Source: Neocallimastix lanati (nom. inval.) (lineage: Eukaryota; Neocallimastigomycota; Neocallimastigomycetes; Neocallimastigales; Neocallimastigaceae). From it: a DNA stretch of 64,000 nt. The position numbers and the translations under genes were made by a program. How positions within the stretch are numbered: the first letter of the stretch is position 1; each line of letters begins with the position of its first letter. The DNA lies in contig JACVTC010000011.1 in assembly GCA_016946835.1 (NCBI GenBank), forward strand, positions 1,599,001 to 1,663,000, in the 5' to 3' direction. Of this stretch, positions 1 to 9,312 are shown in pieces. Below the pieces are notes generated by a model, which did no database searches, was not told the DNA's origin, and was given only the letters and a program-made list of their open reading frames with translations.

Positions 1-249
1 TTCAATCTCCGTTATAATTAATATAACTAATTTTACTATATTATCAACAATTCTTTTAATATTTTTAATATTATTATTTAATTTAATATTTTAATAATTA
101 ATAATAATAAATTATCTTTAATAATATATTAATAATATATTTTAAGATTCATTATATAAAATTAATTTTTAATAAATATTTATATTAATAATTTTTCTAA
201 ATAATTTTTCTATTATTTTCTATTATTTTTACTGGACATGCATCACAGT
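1..249. other. AT-rich flank, no gene seen
   Basis: No open frame of note. The last bases read ATCA followed by CAGT just before the solo LTR at 250. CAGT (246-249) is the left copy of that LTR's 4-bp target duplication. The ATCA resembles the end of the LTRs in this window, so this flank might be the tail of another LTR, but I see no further support. Confidence 0.4.
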
Positions 250-774
250 TGTTGAGGTTCATATTAGAAAAGGAGTGTGAACATTAAATAAATAGATAAA
301 TTAAATAATTACTAAATTACACTAAAAGAATTTATTATTACACATTATAAATTAATTTAAAGAAATATTATTAAAAATATTTATTATTTATAAATTATAT
401 AATTATTTTATTGTTAAAATAACTTTATTAATATTAATATTTATTATTATAACAATATGGGAAACCTTTCAATTATTATTCTTATTTCATTATCACTACT
501 ATTTCTACTATTTCTTTTCTCAGAAAGGCCCCCTTCATAAAATAATATGGATAATACATATTTTATATTATTTATTTACATTATTAAAACCAATCATATA
601 AATTAATTAATTACATAAATTTAATATTTAAAATAATAAAATATAACTAATATAAAAATTATTAATATAGAATATAAGAAAATTATTAATAGTAAAGAAT
701 ATAATAATATATTTTTATATAATAAATTATTAAAAATTTAATTAAAAATATCATTATTATTCTATTCTTTATCA
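250..774 (-). repeat. Solo LTR, Ty3-type family G
   Basis: A 525-bp block starts TGTTGAGG and ends TTCTTTATCA, the TG...CA form of the other LTRs here. Their right ends also read CATTCTTTA(T/C)CA, which sets the orientation as minus. It is flanked on both sides by CAGT (246-249 and 775-778), a clean 4-bp target duplication. No internal region is present, so this is a solo LTR left by LTR-LTR recombination. There is no second copy in the window, so the family is defined only by its ends. Confidence 0.7.
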
Positions 775-778
775 CAGT

Positions 779-1802
779 TGGTAGACTCGGGGTTGACACT
801 TAGATATTTAAAATCAAGCAGGGGGGGACGGGTATTACCCTGCTTTGATTTTAAATAAAAAAAAAAAAAATTCTTTTTTTAAAAGTTATTTATTTATTTT
901 TTTTTTTATTAATATAAAACTTTTTATTTAAAGTACACATATTTAATTTTTAAGAAATTGTTACAATATTTATATTTTTTTATAAATTTAAAGTATAATT
1001 AATTGTTTATAATTTAAGTAATTTTATAGAATTATTGAATTAATTTTATATCAATAATTCATTTTTGTTTTAATTTTTATAAATATAATAATATAATATT
1101 CAAATATAATTTAATTAAAAATAATTATAAAATAAATATATAGAAAATAGTTTTTACTATTTTCTTTGATATTTTTAAGTTAAATAAATTGTTTTTAAAG
1201 ATTAATATAATAAATTTAATAATCTTTAATTATTTTAAATAATACTTGTAATTATTTTCAAAATAAAATAAAATTTTTATAATATTTAATTAATAAATTT
1301 GATAATATTTAAATAATAATTTTTATAATAAGTAAAAATTTTTAATAATAATTTTTAATAATAAATTTAATTAATAATCTTAATAATTTTATAATAATAT
1401 TTAATAGTTATAATAAATAAATTTTTATAATAATATTTAATAATTTTAATAATTTTATAATATTAATAATTTATAATAATTTTTAGAATAATATTTAATT
1501 AATAATTTTAATAATTTTATAATAATTTTTATAATAATATTTAATTAATATTTTTAATAATTTAGTATCTTAAAAGTATAATTTTAATATTTACAATTGT
1601 ATTTTAATATATACATATATTTAATAATATAACAATAAAGTGATTAATTAAAATTTATTTACATTATTTACAAATTAAAATTAATTTATATCAAAATAAA
1701 TTAAATTTACAATGAGGTTTAGGTTATGAAGAATATAGGAAAGTACAATTTAGTAAAGAATTATTAATAATAAAATAAAGGTTATTAATTCATTCTTTAC
1801 CA
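779..1802 (-). repeat. LTR A, 3' copy
   Basis: It begins TGGTAGAC and ends TTTACCA, and matches 13913-14936 over its full 1024 bp. The one difference I noticed is an A/T change in the A-run near 861 versus 13993. It contains the long inverted repeat at 805-856. Confidence 0.92.
805..856. other. Long hairpin inside LTR A
   Basis: The left arm runs TATTTAAAATCAAGCAGGG and the right arm is its reverse complement with one extra T, around a G-rich loop. The stem is about 18 bp. In the minus-sense transcript it lies near the 3' end of the LTR, in the U5 part. The other LTR has the same hairpin at 13939-13990. A role in RNA 3'-end formation or reverse transcription is only a guess. Confidence 0.7.
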
Positions 1803-1815
1803 TGATGCCCCCTCT
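1803..1815 (-). other. Polypurine tract of element A
   Basis: On the minus strand AGAGGGGGCATCA abuts the 3' LTR. The same GGGGCATC core sits at the same place in B (15970-15979) and C (24678-24687), as expected for the plus-strand primer of reverse transcription. Confidence 0.65.
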
Positions 1816-1825
1816 AAAACTCAAG

Positions 1826-4800
1826 CTACATCGAAGCTGAGTTATACTTGACTATATTCTTCAAATGAACATTCCTATTCATTTGAATTCCAGAATTTGG
1901 ATCAGCCAAGGTAACCGTATTAAATTGTTTTTTTATAACTTTAAGAGAACCAACAAAATAAGGTTCTAGTTTAGTTCTTGAAAAATTTCTAACTAGAACT
2001 AAATCACCTTCCCTAATTCTTTTTCCTTCATTCAAACTATTCTTTTCCTCTCTTCTAGCAGCCCAATACTTATTTGCATTTTTAACATTTTCGGCTGCTT
2101 CTAAAGTCCATCGGTAATGATTTATAAATTTTTCTAACAACACTTCATCCGATGACTTATTAATATCCTTGGTAGGTCTAGCAGCAATATCAAAAGGCTG
2201 CTGATCTTCCCTACCATAAACCAACTCAAAACTTGAATGTTTTGTTACCTTATTTTTGGTAGTTCTAAGAGCCCATAAGGCGGATGGTAAAACTTCATCC
2301 CAATCCTTATTCTTAGAACCCAACAACCTCAATAACTTGCCGATCTCTTTATTACGGTTTTCCGTAAGTCCATTACTTTCAGGATGATATATGGAAATAA
2401 ACTTCACATATACATCATAGAGATCTAAAAATATTTTCGTCATGTCCGAGGTGAACTGAACACCATTGTCAGTTGTTATTACCTGTGGAACACCATGACG
2501 AGCAAACACATTAATTAAGAACTTAATCACATCCTGTGATGTTATATTTTCCGTGGGTTCTGCTTCAACCCATTTGGTGAAGTAATCCACCACAACCATT
2601 ATATATTGATTATTATTTTTAGTTTTAATCAAAGGTCCAATAATATCTAAACCCAAATGTATAAAAGGACCTTCTACTTTAGTTGGAATATTTTCTGTAG
2701 GTTCTGGATATGGTTGTGACCTATTCAACTGACACTTGTCACAACTTTGCACCATTCTTTTAATATCCATCACCATATTATTCCAATAAAAACTTTTACG
2801 AAGCCTTTGATAAGTCTTATAATATCCCTCATGACCTATCTTATGGGCTTCTAAAATAAGTTTTACTCTTTCCGTTTGATCAGTAATTAATTTACGATAG
2901 TCATTACCATCAGCAAAGTAATCTTCACCATCTATCGTAACAAATTTTTCATTTATAAAGTCTTTAATAGTTTTTGAAAGCAACTCTTCTTCTTCCTTTG
3001 AAGTTAACTTAGTTGCCAATACCACAAAATCATCTCTTTTCTTCATCCTAGATAATGCATCGGCTAACACATTTTTCTTACCCATTTGATATTGAATTTC
3101 AACACCAAGGGTACTAACAGTTAAGCACCACCTTGCTTGCCTAGCATTATTAGGTTCCTTATTTTTAAAGAAACTGATTAAAGGTTTATGATCTGTTATT
3201 ACTACTGTTTTATTAGGATTTCCTAATATATAAGATTTCAACTTAGTAATACAATAAATTAATGCAGCTCCTTCCAAGTCAGTAATGCCATAATTTTTCT
3301 CGGCTTTACTTAAACTTCTACTTATATAATGAACTGGATGTTCCTTTTTGGTTTCTAAATCTTCTTGGAGTAATACTCCTCCAATACCTTCATAGGAAGC
3401 ATCCGTTCTAATTATAAACCTTTGATTAAAACTTGGATATTTTAAAATTGGAGCATTTATTAATTTTTCTTTTAACAGATCAAAACTTTGTTGATGTTCA
3501 TTATTCCATTTATATTTAACATTCTTTCTTAATAATTTACATAAAGGAGCAGAGATTTGGGCATATTTATCAATAAAGTTTCTATAATATCCTACTGCTC
3601 CAAGAAAAGATCGTAATTCATGAACATCAACAGGTGCTACCCACTCCTTGATAGCCTTAATTTTGCTATCCTGGGGACTTAAACCTTTCACTGATGCCTT
3701 ATGACCTAAGACTTCTACTTCAGTCTGCATAAAGGCACATTTTTCAATGTTAATTTTTAACTTGTGTTGGCGAAATACTTCCAACACTTGCCTAATGTGG
3801 CTTATATGTTCTTCTATACTCTTAGAGTATATTAAAATATCATCTATAAAGTTAAAAACAAACTTTCCTATAAATGGGAAAAGAATCCTATTCATTTCCC
3901 TTTGAAATGTAGCTGGGGCTCCGGTTAAACCAAAAGGCATAACCTTGAATTGGTAGTTACCAAATTTTGTGGTGAAGGTGGTAATTTCTACACTTTCCTC
4001 ATCCATCAAAATTTGATGATAACCAGAATAAAGATCCATTGTTGTAAAAATCTGTGCCCCATCTAAACTATCAAATATCTCATCAATGTAAGGTAATGAA
4101 TAAGAATCTTTAACTGTTAAATCATTAACCTTACGATAATCAATACATAATCCCCATTTACCGTTCTTCTTCGGTACTAACACTATTGGCGATGACCATT
4201 CGGAACAAGAAGGTTCAATTAATTTCTTATTAATTAATTTAATTAATTCCTCCTTAAGTATATCCGACTTAAATTTAACTAATCTATAGCACCTTTGCTT
4301 AACTGGTTTCGCACCAGGAATTAAATTAATCTTATGTGGAGGAAGATCAGAAGGTGTTAATTCTTCTGAAGAAGTAGCAACTATTTCTAAGTTCTCCTCC
4401 AGAATTTTAATTATTTCATCTTTATATTTTTCGTTTAAAGTATTTAGGAAAATTTCATGATGAATATATTGCTTTGGGGATAATCCTTCAATTTTCTTTA
4501 AATCATTCTTTTTGGAATCCTCATCCAAAGCCTTAATCATACACAACAACTTTTCTTCATCTTCATAATCATTATTAATAGGTGCAATAACGTCAATTAC
4601 TCCCTCAGGAGTAATTTGACACAAACTATATAAAATGGGGTGGATAAACAAATTATAATCAATTTGGGTTTTTAAGTTAATTAGAATATCGTAAAAAGGA
4701 TCCTCCTTTTCTACTATTCTACAATTAACCATTAATACAAGATTATTAATCTTTACTGGCACCCGAATGATATAACCTTCCGAGTAATCATCATTCTTAG

Positions 4801-5875
4801 TTGCCAACCTAATTCTGCCACGACTAATATCAATAGGTTCATATTCGGACGGAAGCTTATCTAAAAATTGTTGAGTAATTATACTTAAATTACTACATGA
4901 ATCAATTAAAGCCTTCCCCGAAACACCTTCAACTGTAACATCAACCATGGCAATATCCTCTTCACATGGTTCGTTACCTTTACTTTTATAAGTGTGGTCT
5001 ATGTTATTAACGACCACAGTCGTGGCTGACACATTATCCAACACCCCAGAGATATTAGATTGGTCCCTATCCAATTTAATACCCTGTGACACCTTATATC
5101 TTAATTTTGGAGCAGCATCCAATAACTGTCCAAAAGTAATATTGCAATGGGCAGAATTTAAATCTTTAAGAATATCATATTCTTCTTCCCCCGATTGCAT
5201 CTTAATTTTCCTAGATACTCTAGAACTTTTATTTTCTTTTTGAGTATCTTTATCTTTACTAATTAACACCTTTGTTAAATCAATTACTTTATTATTCTCC
5301 TTCACAATACTTTTATTATTATCATTATTTTCTTTCATTAAATTTTTATTCTTTCTTTTATCATTATTTACATTATTTACAATAACTTCATCATTCACTA
5401 ATGAATTATTATTAATATTATCATTACTATTATCATTACTATGATTATTACTATAATTAGTATTACTATTACTAGCTCTTTCATTATCACGAATTTGTCT
5501 TTCAATCTCTTTTTCTTTTTCAATTCGTGGTTGAGCTAGAATAGATGGTTTAATTTGTTTAACAATTTTATTACTTATATTATTTTCTTTTACTTCTCGT
5601 TCTTTCTGTTTTCGTAATGCAGGAGTTATTATAGGTTTAGGATTCTCCTTCAACGACTTATGAATCCTTTTCTCTGCACTACCTTCATCATTATTAACAT
5701 CATAAATTTTACGTTTAGATGCTCCTACTAAATAATCAACTTTCTTTTTATTAACCACCCTTTTATTAGCAGGAGTTTCTTCAATATTAGAAAGACGAGA
5801 ATTTTTAATTTCTTTTTGATATTTAAGTGAAGCTGCTTTATTAAGTATGGGAGAGCTTCTTATCCCATTACTCAA
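1826..5875 (-). CDS. pol: Ty3-type Pol polyprotein, element A
   Basis: This is the enzyme polyprotein: protease, reverse transcriptase, RNase H and integrase. In order: an Asn/Lys-rich N-terminal part of about 230 residues; a retropepsin motif LIDSCSN with DSC in place of D(T/S)G; an RT with VPKKNGKW, LCIDYRKVND and the FIDDILIYS catalytic motif; RNase H with IRTDAS; an integrase with HX3H and CX2C zinc residues and a D,D,E set seen as LGLDIIGPL, TTDNGVQF and ESNGLTENRNKEI; and a GPY/F-like tail. No chromodomain is present. The frame has no stop. Its first codon here is TTG and the first ATG lies about 180 codons in, so it is not started independently. It is entered by -1 frameshifting from gag at 5881-5875, and a TAA closes the pol frame at 5887-5885 just upstream of that site. 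Confidence 0.93.
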   Translation of the reverse strand: MSNGIRSSPILNKAASLKYQKEIKNSRLSNIEETPANKRVVNKKKVDYLVGASKRKIYDVNNDEGSAEKRIHKSLKENPKPIITPALRKQKEREVKENNISNKIVKQIKPSILAQPRIEKEKEIERQIRDNERASNSNTNYSNNHSNDNSNDNINNNSLVNDEVIVNNVNNDKRKNKNLMKENNDNNKSIVKENNKVIDLTKVLISKDKDTQKENKSSRVSRKIKMQSGEEEYDILKDLNSAHCNITFGQLLDAAPKLRYKVSQGIKLDRDQSNISGVLDNVSATTVVVNNIDHTYKSKGNEPCEEDIAMVDVTVEGVSGKALIDSCSNLSIITQQFLDKLPSEYEPIDISRGRIRLATKNDDYSEGYIIRVPVKINNLVLMVNCRIVEKEDPFYDILINLKTQIDYNLFIHPILYSLCQITPEGVIDVIAPINNDYEDEEKLLCMIKALDEDSKKNDLKKIEGLSPKQYIHHEIFLNTLNEKYKDEIIKILEENLEIVATSSEELTPSDLPPHKINLIPGAKPVKQRCYRLVKFKSDILKEELIKLINKKLIEPSCSEWSSPIVLVPKKNGKWGLCIDYRKVNDLTVKDSYSLPYIDEIFDSLDGAQIFTTMDLYSGYHQILMDEESVEITTFTTKFGNYQFKVMPFGLTGAPATFQREMNRILFPFIGKFVFNFIDDILIYSKSIEEHISHIRQVLEVFRQHKLKINIEKCAFMQTEVEVLGHKASVKGLSPQDSKIKAIKEWVAPVDVHELRSFLGAVGYYRNFIDKYAQISAPLCKLLRKNVKYKWNNEHQQSFDLLKEKLINAPILKYPSFNQRFIIRTDASYEGIGGVLLQEDLETKKEHPVHYISRSLSKAEKNYGITDLEGAALIYCITKLKSYILGNPNKTVVITDHKPLISFFKNKEPNNARQARWCLTVSTLGVEIQYQMGKKNVLADALSRMKKRDDFVVLATKLTSKEEEELLSKTIKDFINEKFVTIDGEDYFADGNDYRKLITDQTERVKLILEAHKIGHEGYYKTYQRLRKSFYWNNMVMDIKRMVQSCDKCQLNRSQPYPEPTENIPTKVEGPFIHLGLDIIGPLIKTKNNNQYIMVVVDYFTKWVEAEPTENITSQDVIKFLINVFARHGVPQVITTDNGVQFTSDMTKIFLDLYDVYVKFISIYHPESNGLTENRNKEIGKLLRLLGSKNKDWDEVLPSALWALRTTKNKVTKHSSFELVYGREDQQPFDIAARPTKDINKSSDEVLLEKFINHYRWTLEAAENVKNANKYWAARREEKNSLNEGKRIREGDLVLVRNFSRTKLEPYFVGSLKVIKKQFNTVTLADPNSGIQMNRNVHLKNIVKYNSASM

Positions 5876-5881
5876 TTTAAA
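5829..5881 (-). promoter_or_regulatory. -1 ribosomal frameshift signal, element A
   Basis: In the gag frame the sequence reads cg T TTA AAT tga, so the slippery heptamer TTTAAAT (5881-5875) is followed directly by the gag stop. After 6 nt, stem 1 is ATGGGA (5868-5863) with TCCCAT (5852-5847). Loop bases GAAGCT (5859-5854) pair with AGCTTC (5834-5829) as stem 2. This is an H-type pseudoknot of the classic -1 frameshift kind, and B and C share its layout. Confidence 0.85.
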
Positions 5882-6555
5882 CGTTTATTGTTTCTAATTT
5901 CTTTCCTATTTTTCTCAACAATTGCTCTCAACTTTGGGCAATTGTTTTGATAATGACCTGGTTCTTTACAGAAATAACAAGCCTTTATTGTTAAACTTCT
6001 CATTTTTCTTGTTAATTCCTCTATGTCATTATCTTCTTTAGGTTTAATATTAACTTTTTGTTCTAATTTATTTTTAATAGGAGGATGAAAATTAACTCTA
6101 TTACTAAAAGAAGATGTATTTGCAGAAGGTGAAGGGTTAGTAGGATGTCTTCTTTGATTACTACCCATATAATTTAACCTATCTGCTTTTTCAGCAATTT
6201 TAAAGGCTTTTGACAGAGAAATGTTATCAAATAAGGTTAGACGTTTCCAGGCTTCAACATTGTTTTCAATGGAGTCTGTGTAATCTAAAACACTTATCTG
6301 ACTTCTTTTCTTTTTATTTAATTTTAAATATAAAGTTTTATACTTAATATTAAAATCTTTGATTCTTTCATTTCTCTTAATTCTTAGAGCACGTAACTCT
6401 CTTAATAAATTATTTTGATCCTCCCTAATGCCATAAAATTCTTCTATAGCTTTTACAATTCTATTAAGGGAAGGATAAGCCTTATTCTTTTTATCAATTT
6501 CTTTATCTTCTTCATTATCATCATCCTCATCTTCATCATTAATATCCTTATAATT

Positions 6556-6595
<40 letters not shown>

Positions 6596-6825
6596 CTATC
6601 ATCATCTTTATTATTATCATCCATTAATTCTTGGATGACTTTCCTGGTTTCACCAATTGAAGTTAAAACACAGGCATAAAATATAATCTTGGAGTCTTCA
6701 ACATGTTCAAGCTTTATCCAAAGCTCTAAATCAGACTTCCAAGTTTTAACATCTAAATTTTCTTTGGATATTTTTTCAATATCCTTAAGTTCTTTTTTTA
6801 AATCTTTAAAATTAATTGTACTCAT
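5872..6825 (-). CDS. gag: Gag of Ty3-type element A
   Basis: Structural capsid/nucleocapsid protein of the retrotransposon, 317 aa. I start it at the ATG at 6825, because the longer frame begins at a GTG in an A-run. Features in order: a conserved N-terminal block (FKDLKKELKDI, shared with Gag B, C and D); an acidic Asp run near residues 75-115 encoded by an (ATC)n tract; a conserved helical region containing FYGIREDQNNLLRELRALRI; and a zinc knuckle CYFCKEPGHYQNNC (CX2CX4HX4C) near the C-terminus. Termination gives Gag. A -1 slip on the last codons gives Gag-Pol. The Asp run should vary in length because its DNA is a microsatellite. Confidence 0.92.
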
Positions 6826-6890
6826 TTTAAAAAAAAACACTCTTTTAAAAAAAAAATAAAATAAAAAAAAAATTGTTTTATTAATTATTT
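6826..6890 (-). other. Leader next to gag A
   Basis: An A/T-rich stretch with homopolymer runs, upstream of the gag ATG in the minus sense. It ends where the duplicated block F begins. Confidence 0.5.
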
Positions 6891-7203
6891 AATTGCTATA
6901 TTTTTATTTATTTATTTATTTATTTACAATTAAAATTATATATTTAAGTAATTTATATCTCTAGTGAGACGTTTCCGGCTAGTGTATATTTAATTTTGCT
7001 ATATACACCCGTACTCCCCCTCCTGGACACTAGAATAAATATAAATTAATAAAGTAGTTGGAGTGTTCACTATTCTTTCAAGCTAATAACCCCTTTCGTT
7101 TATCTTTACTTAAATAAAAAAAATATATACAATTATTTACAAAAAAAAATTTTTTTTTTTTTTTTAATATAGCAATTAAAAATATTTAAAAACACAAAAA
7201 TTA

Positions 7204-7241
<38 letters not shown>

Positions 7242-7699
7242 TTATTTATTTGTTATCGGTTATTATTACAATATTTACAATTACAATTACAATTACAATT
7301 ATTATTAAGTTTATATAATTACAACTTAAAAAAAACAAATAAACTTAACTAAAAACAAGGTAAATTAACAAACCTAATACAACTTGAAAAACCGCTATCT
7401 ATTACAACTGCCGACCACGCAGAGGGACCTTAGTATTTCGGTATACTAAGTGAATTTGCCTGAGTCAAGTGGAGGAGCACCCAAACCGTGTTGAACGTAT
7501 AATGGGTGATCTATAGGGTAATTTCTGCTTCCCAACAGTATTTACCGCTATATCTAATCGGGGTTCGATTAGTTCGTAACCGGCCCCTCTCCAAACACCT
7601 GATTAAACCACTCGCAATTATAGAATTATCTATAACTGCTTAGTACGCAGTAAACTCAGTATATAGTTTTATTTGGAGCACGCGAAGACCAAATAAAAC
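6891..7699. repeat. Block F, left copy (0.81 kb direct repeat)
   Basis: This matches 12729-13546 almost base for base. The main difference is the length of a T-run (about 30 versus 50 or more). It begins AATTGCTATA and ends CCAAATAAAAC, and holds a GC-richer non-coding part at 7380-7690. It lacks TG...CA ends, and no PBS or PPT adjoins it, so it does not look like an LTR. It is more likely part of family A's leader, present twice because of recombination. Confidence 0.75.
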
Positions 7700-7925
7700 G
7701 AATAATTACTGCCTATTGATTCCTATTCAAATTATCACCTTGTCTGTTTTGAGTTACCCTCACTATTATATAATTCAATCCTTTGTATTTATTATATTAC
7801 CGGATAATCCTAATCCTATAGTTATTGAAATTAATTCTTATAACAAAAATTCTTGTACTACCCGATCAAATAATTCAATTTAAATTTGTACTACCCTATT
7901 AAGATAAAACTTGCATTACCTTAAC

Positions 7926-7973
<48 letters not shown>

Positions 7974-8154
7974 TTAGATAATATTAAATTAATCTTGTAT
8001 TACCTTAACCCTTTAAAATTAATTCTAATATTTACCAACAAAATTAATTAATAATTAGATAAATAATATTAAATTAATTTAGTAAGAAAAATTTTTAATT
8101 TTTAGATAAATATTTTAGATTAATTTAGTAAATAAATCAATTAGTTTTAGATAA

Positions 8155-8200
<46 letters not shown>

Positions 8201-8390
8201 TTCATTTAATTTATCACAAAAATAATAATTTTTTAAATTAGCTTAGTATAAAAAAAAAAAAAAAAAAAAAATACTAATAATAATATTAATAATTATAATA
8301 ATTTTTATTTTTAATTATTTTAATAAATTACTTGCTTGAAATAATAGCAAGAAAAACCTGTTCAATTTTATTTTTTTATTTATTTATTTA

Positions 8391-8605
8391 AAAAGCGTTT
8401 ATACGAGCGAATAGAGCTCATATACAGAGTTAGAAGAATTGTCTTCTTTAGTGTTGCACTCGACGAATAGATTTGGTTCTAGACTAGGTAAAACTCTATA
8501 AGAGAGCACCGTAGCCTATCATAAAGGAAAACGGTTCTAGGTTTGCAACAACTCTGGCTAATAAGGAGCTTACGTCACCGAAGGCGTAAGATCAAAACTA
8601 TATAG
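8391..8605 (+). other. Conserved leader block 1, chromodomain element
   Basis: A GC-richer non-coding block shares islands with the leader of element C on the other strand (30585-30830). These include GAGCTCATA near the start and AAGGAGCTTACGTCACCGAA near the end (8571-8590). It lies upstream of gag in both elements in sense orientation. A structured packaging or translation element is possible. Confidence 0.5.
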
Positions 8606-9312
8606 TATTTTAAAATTTTATTCCGTGCTTACTCGCGGCACTAGTTATAATAGTACTGACGGTTTTTTCTATAGTTGTGAGTCAATAGTACTATTCTATT
8701 TTATCAATTAATAATTTTATAATTAATATTATAATTTTATAATTAAGAAAACAAAGATTAAAATATAAATATAAGGTTTATACGACTTCCAAAGCGACAG
8801 AAGTTGGTCTCTGTTTTCGTAACATTTTAGTGTTCAGATACTATTGATATAGGGGAAAATAATTTGTTTTATTCTTTTCAGCTAACAATAAGTTAGACAT
8901 AATAAAGAATCTAACAATATTACTTCCTTTTGTTTATAAGACATTAACAATCGATTTTATCTGCGTTATCACTAAAAGGCTAAAGGAACTTATCGTATAA
9001 AACTTTGATAGATTATATATTTAGTTGGTCCAATACTATATAATCTAGTTTATATTTCAGTAATTTTTGATAAATAATTATAAAATAAAAATATTTAATT
9101 ATAAAATATTATAAAGTGTTATTAAAATTTTGTGTTCTTATCCATTAACCTTGGAAACCTACCAATAAACAACTTTTGAACTTTTGGAATCTCTACTACC
9201 TATCTACCTTTTGGATTATTGGAATCTCTACTACCACTTTGGGAAGTTCTGGATTCTACCGCCTATTCTTTACCTTTGAAAACTTATTCTACTCTACCTT
9301 ATTTATTTCAAT

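Noticed and set aside
6891-7699. Block F pair as LTRs of the inner element
   Set aside because: The ends are not TG...CA, no PBS or PPT adjoins, flanks do not match, and the inner element already ends in LTR E1.
7929-7969. Poly(A) runs at 7929, 8158 and 8251 as LINE tails
   Set aside because: No LINE coding sequence or target duplication next to them; homopolymers are common here.
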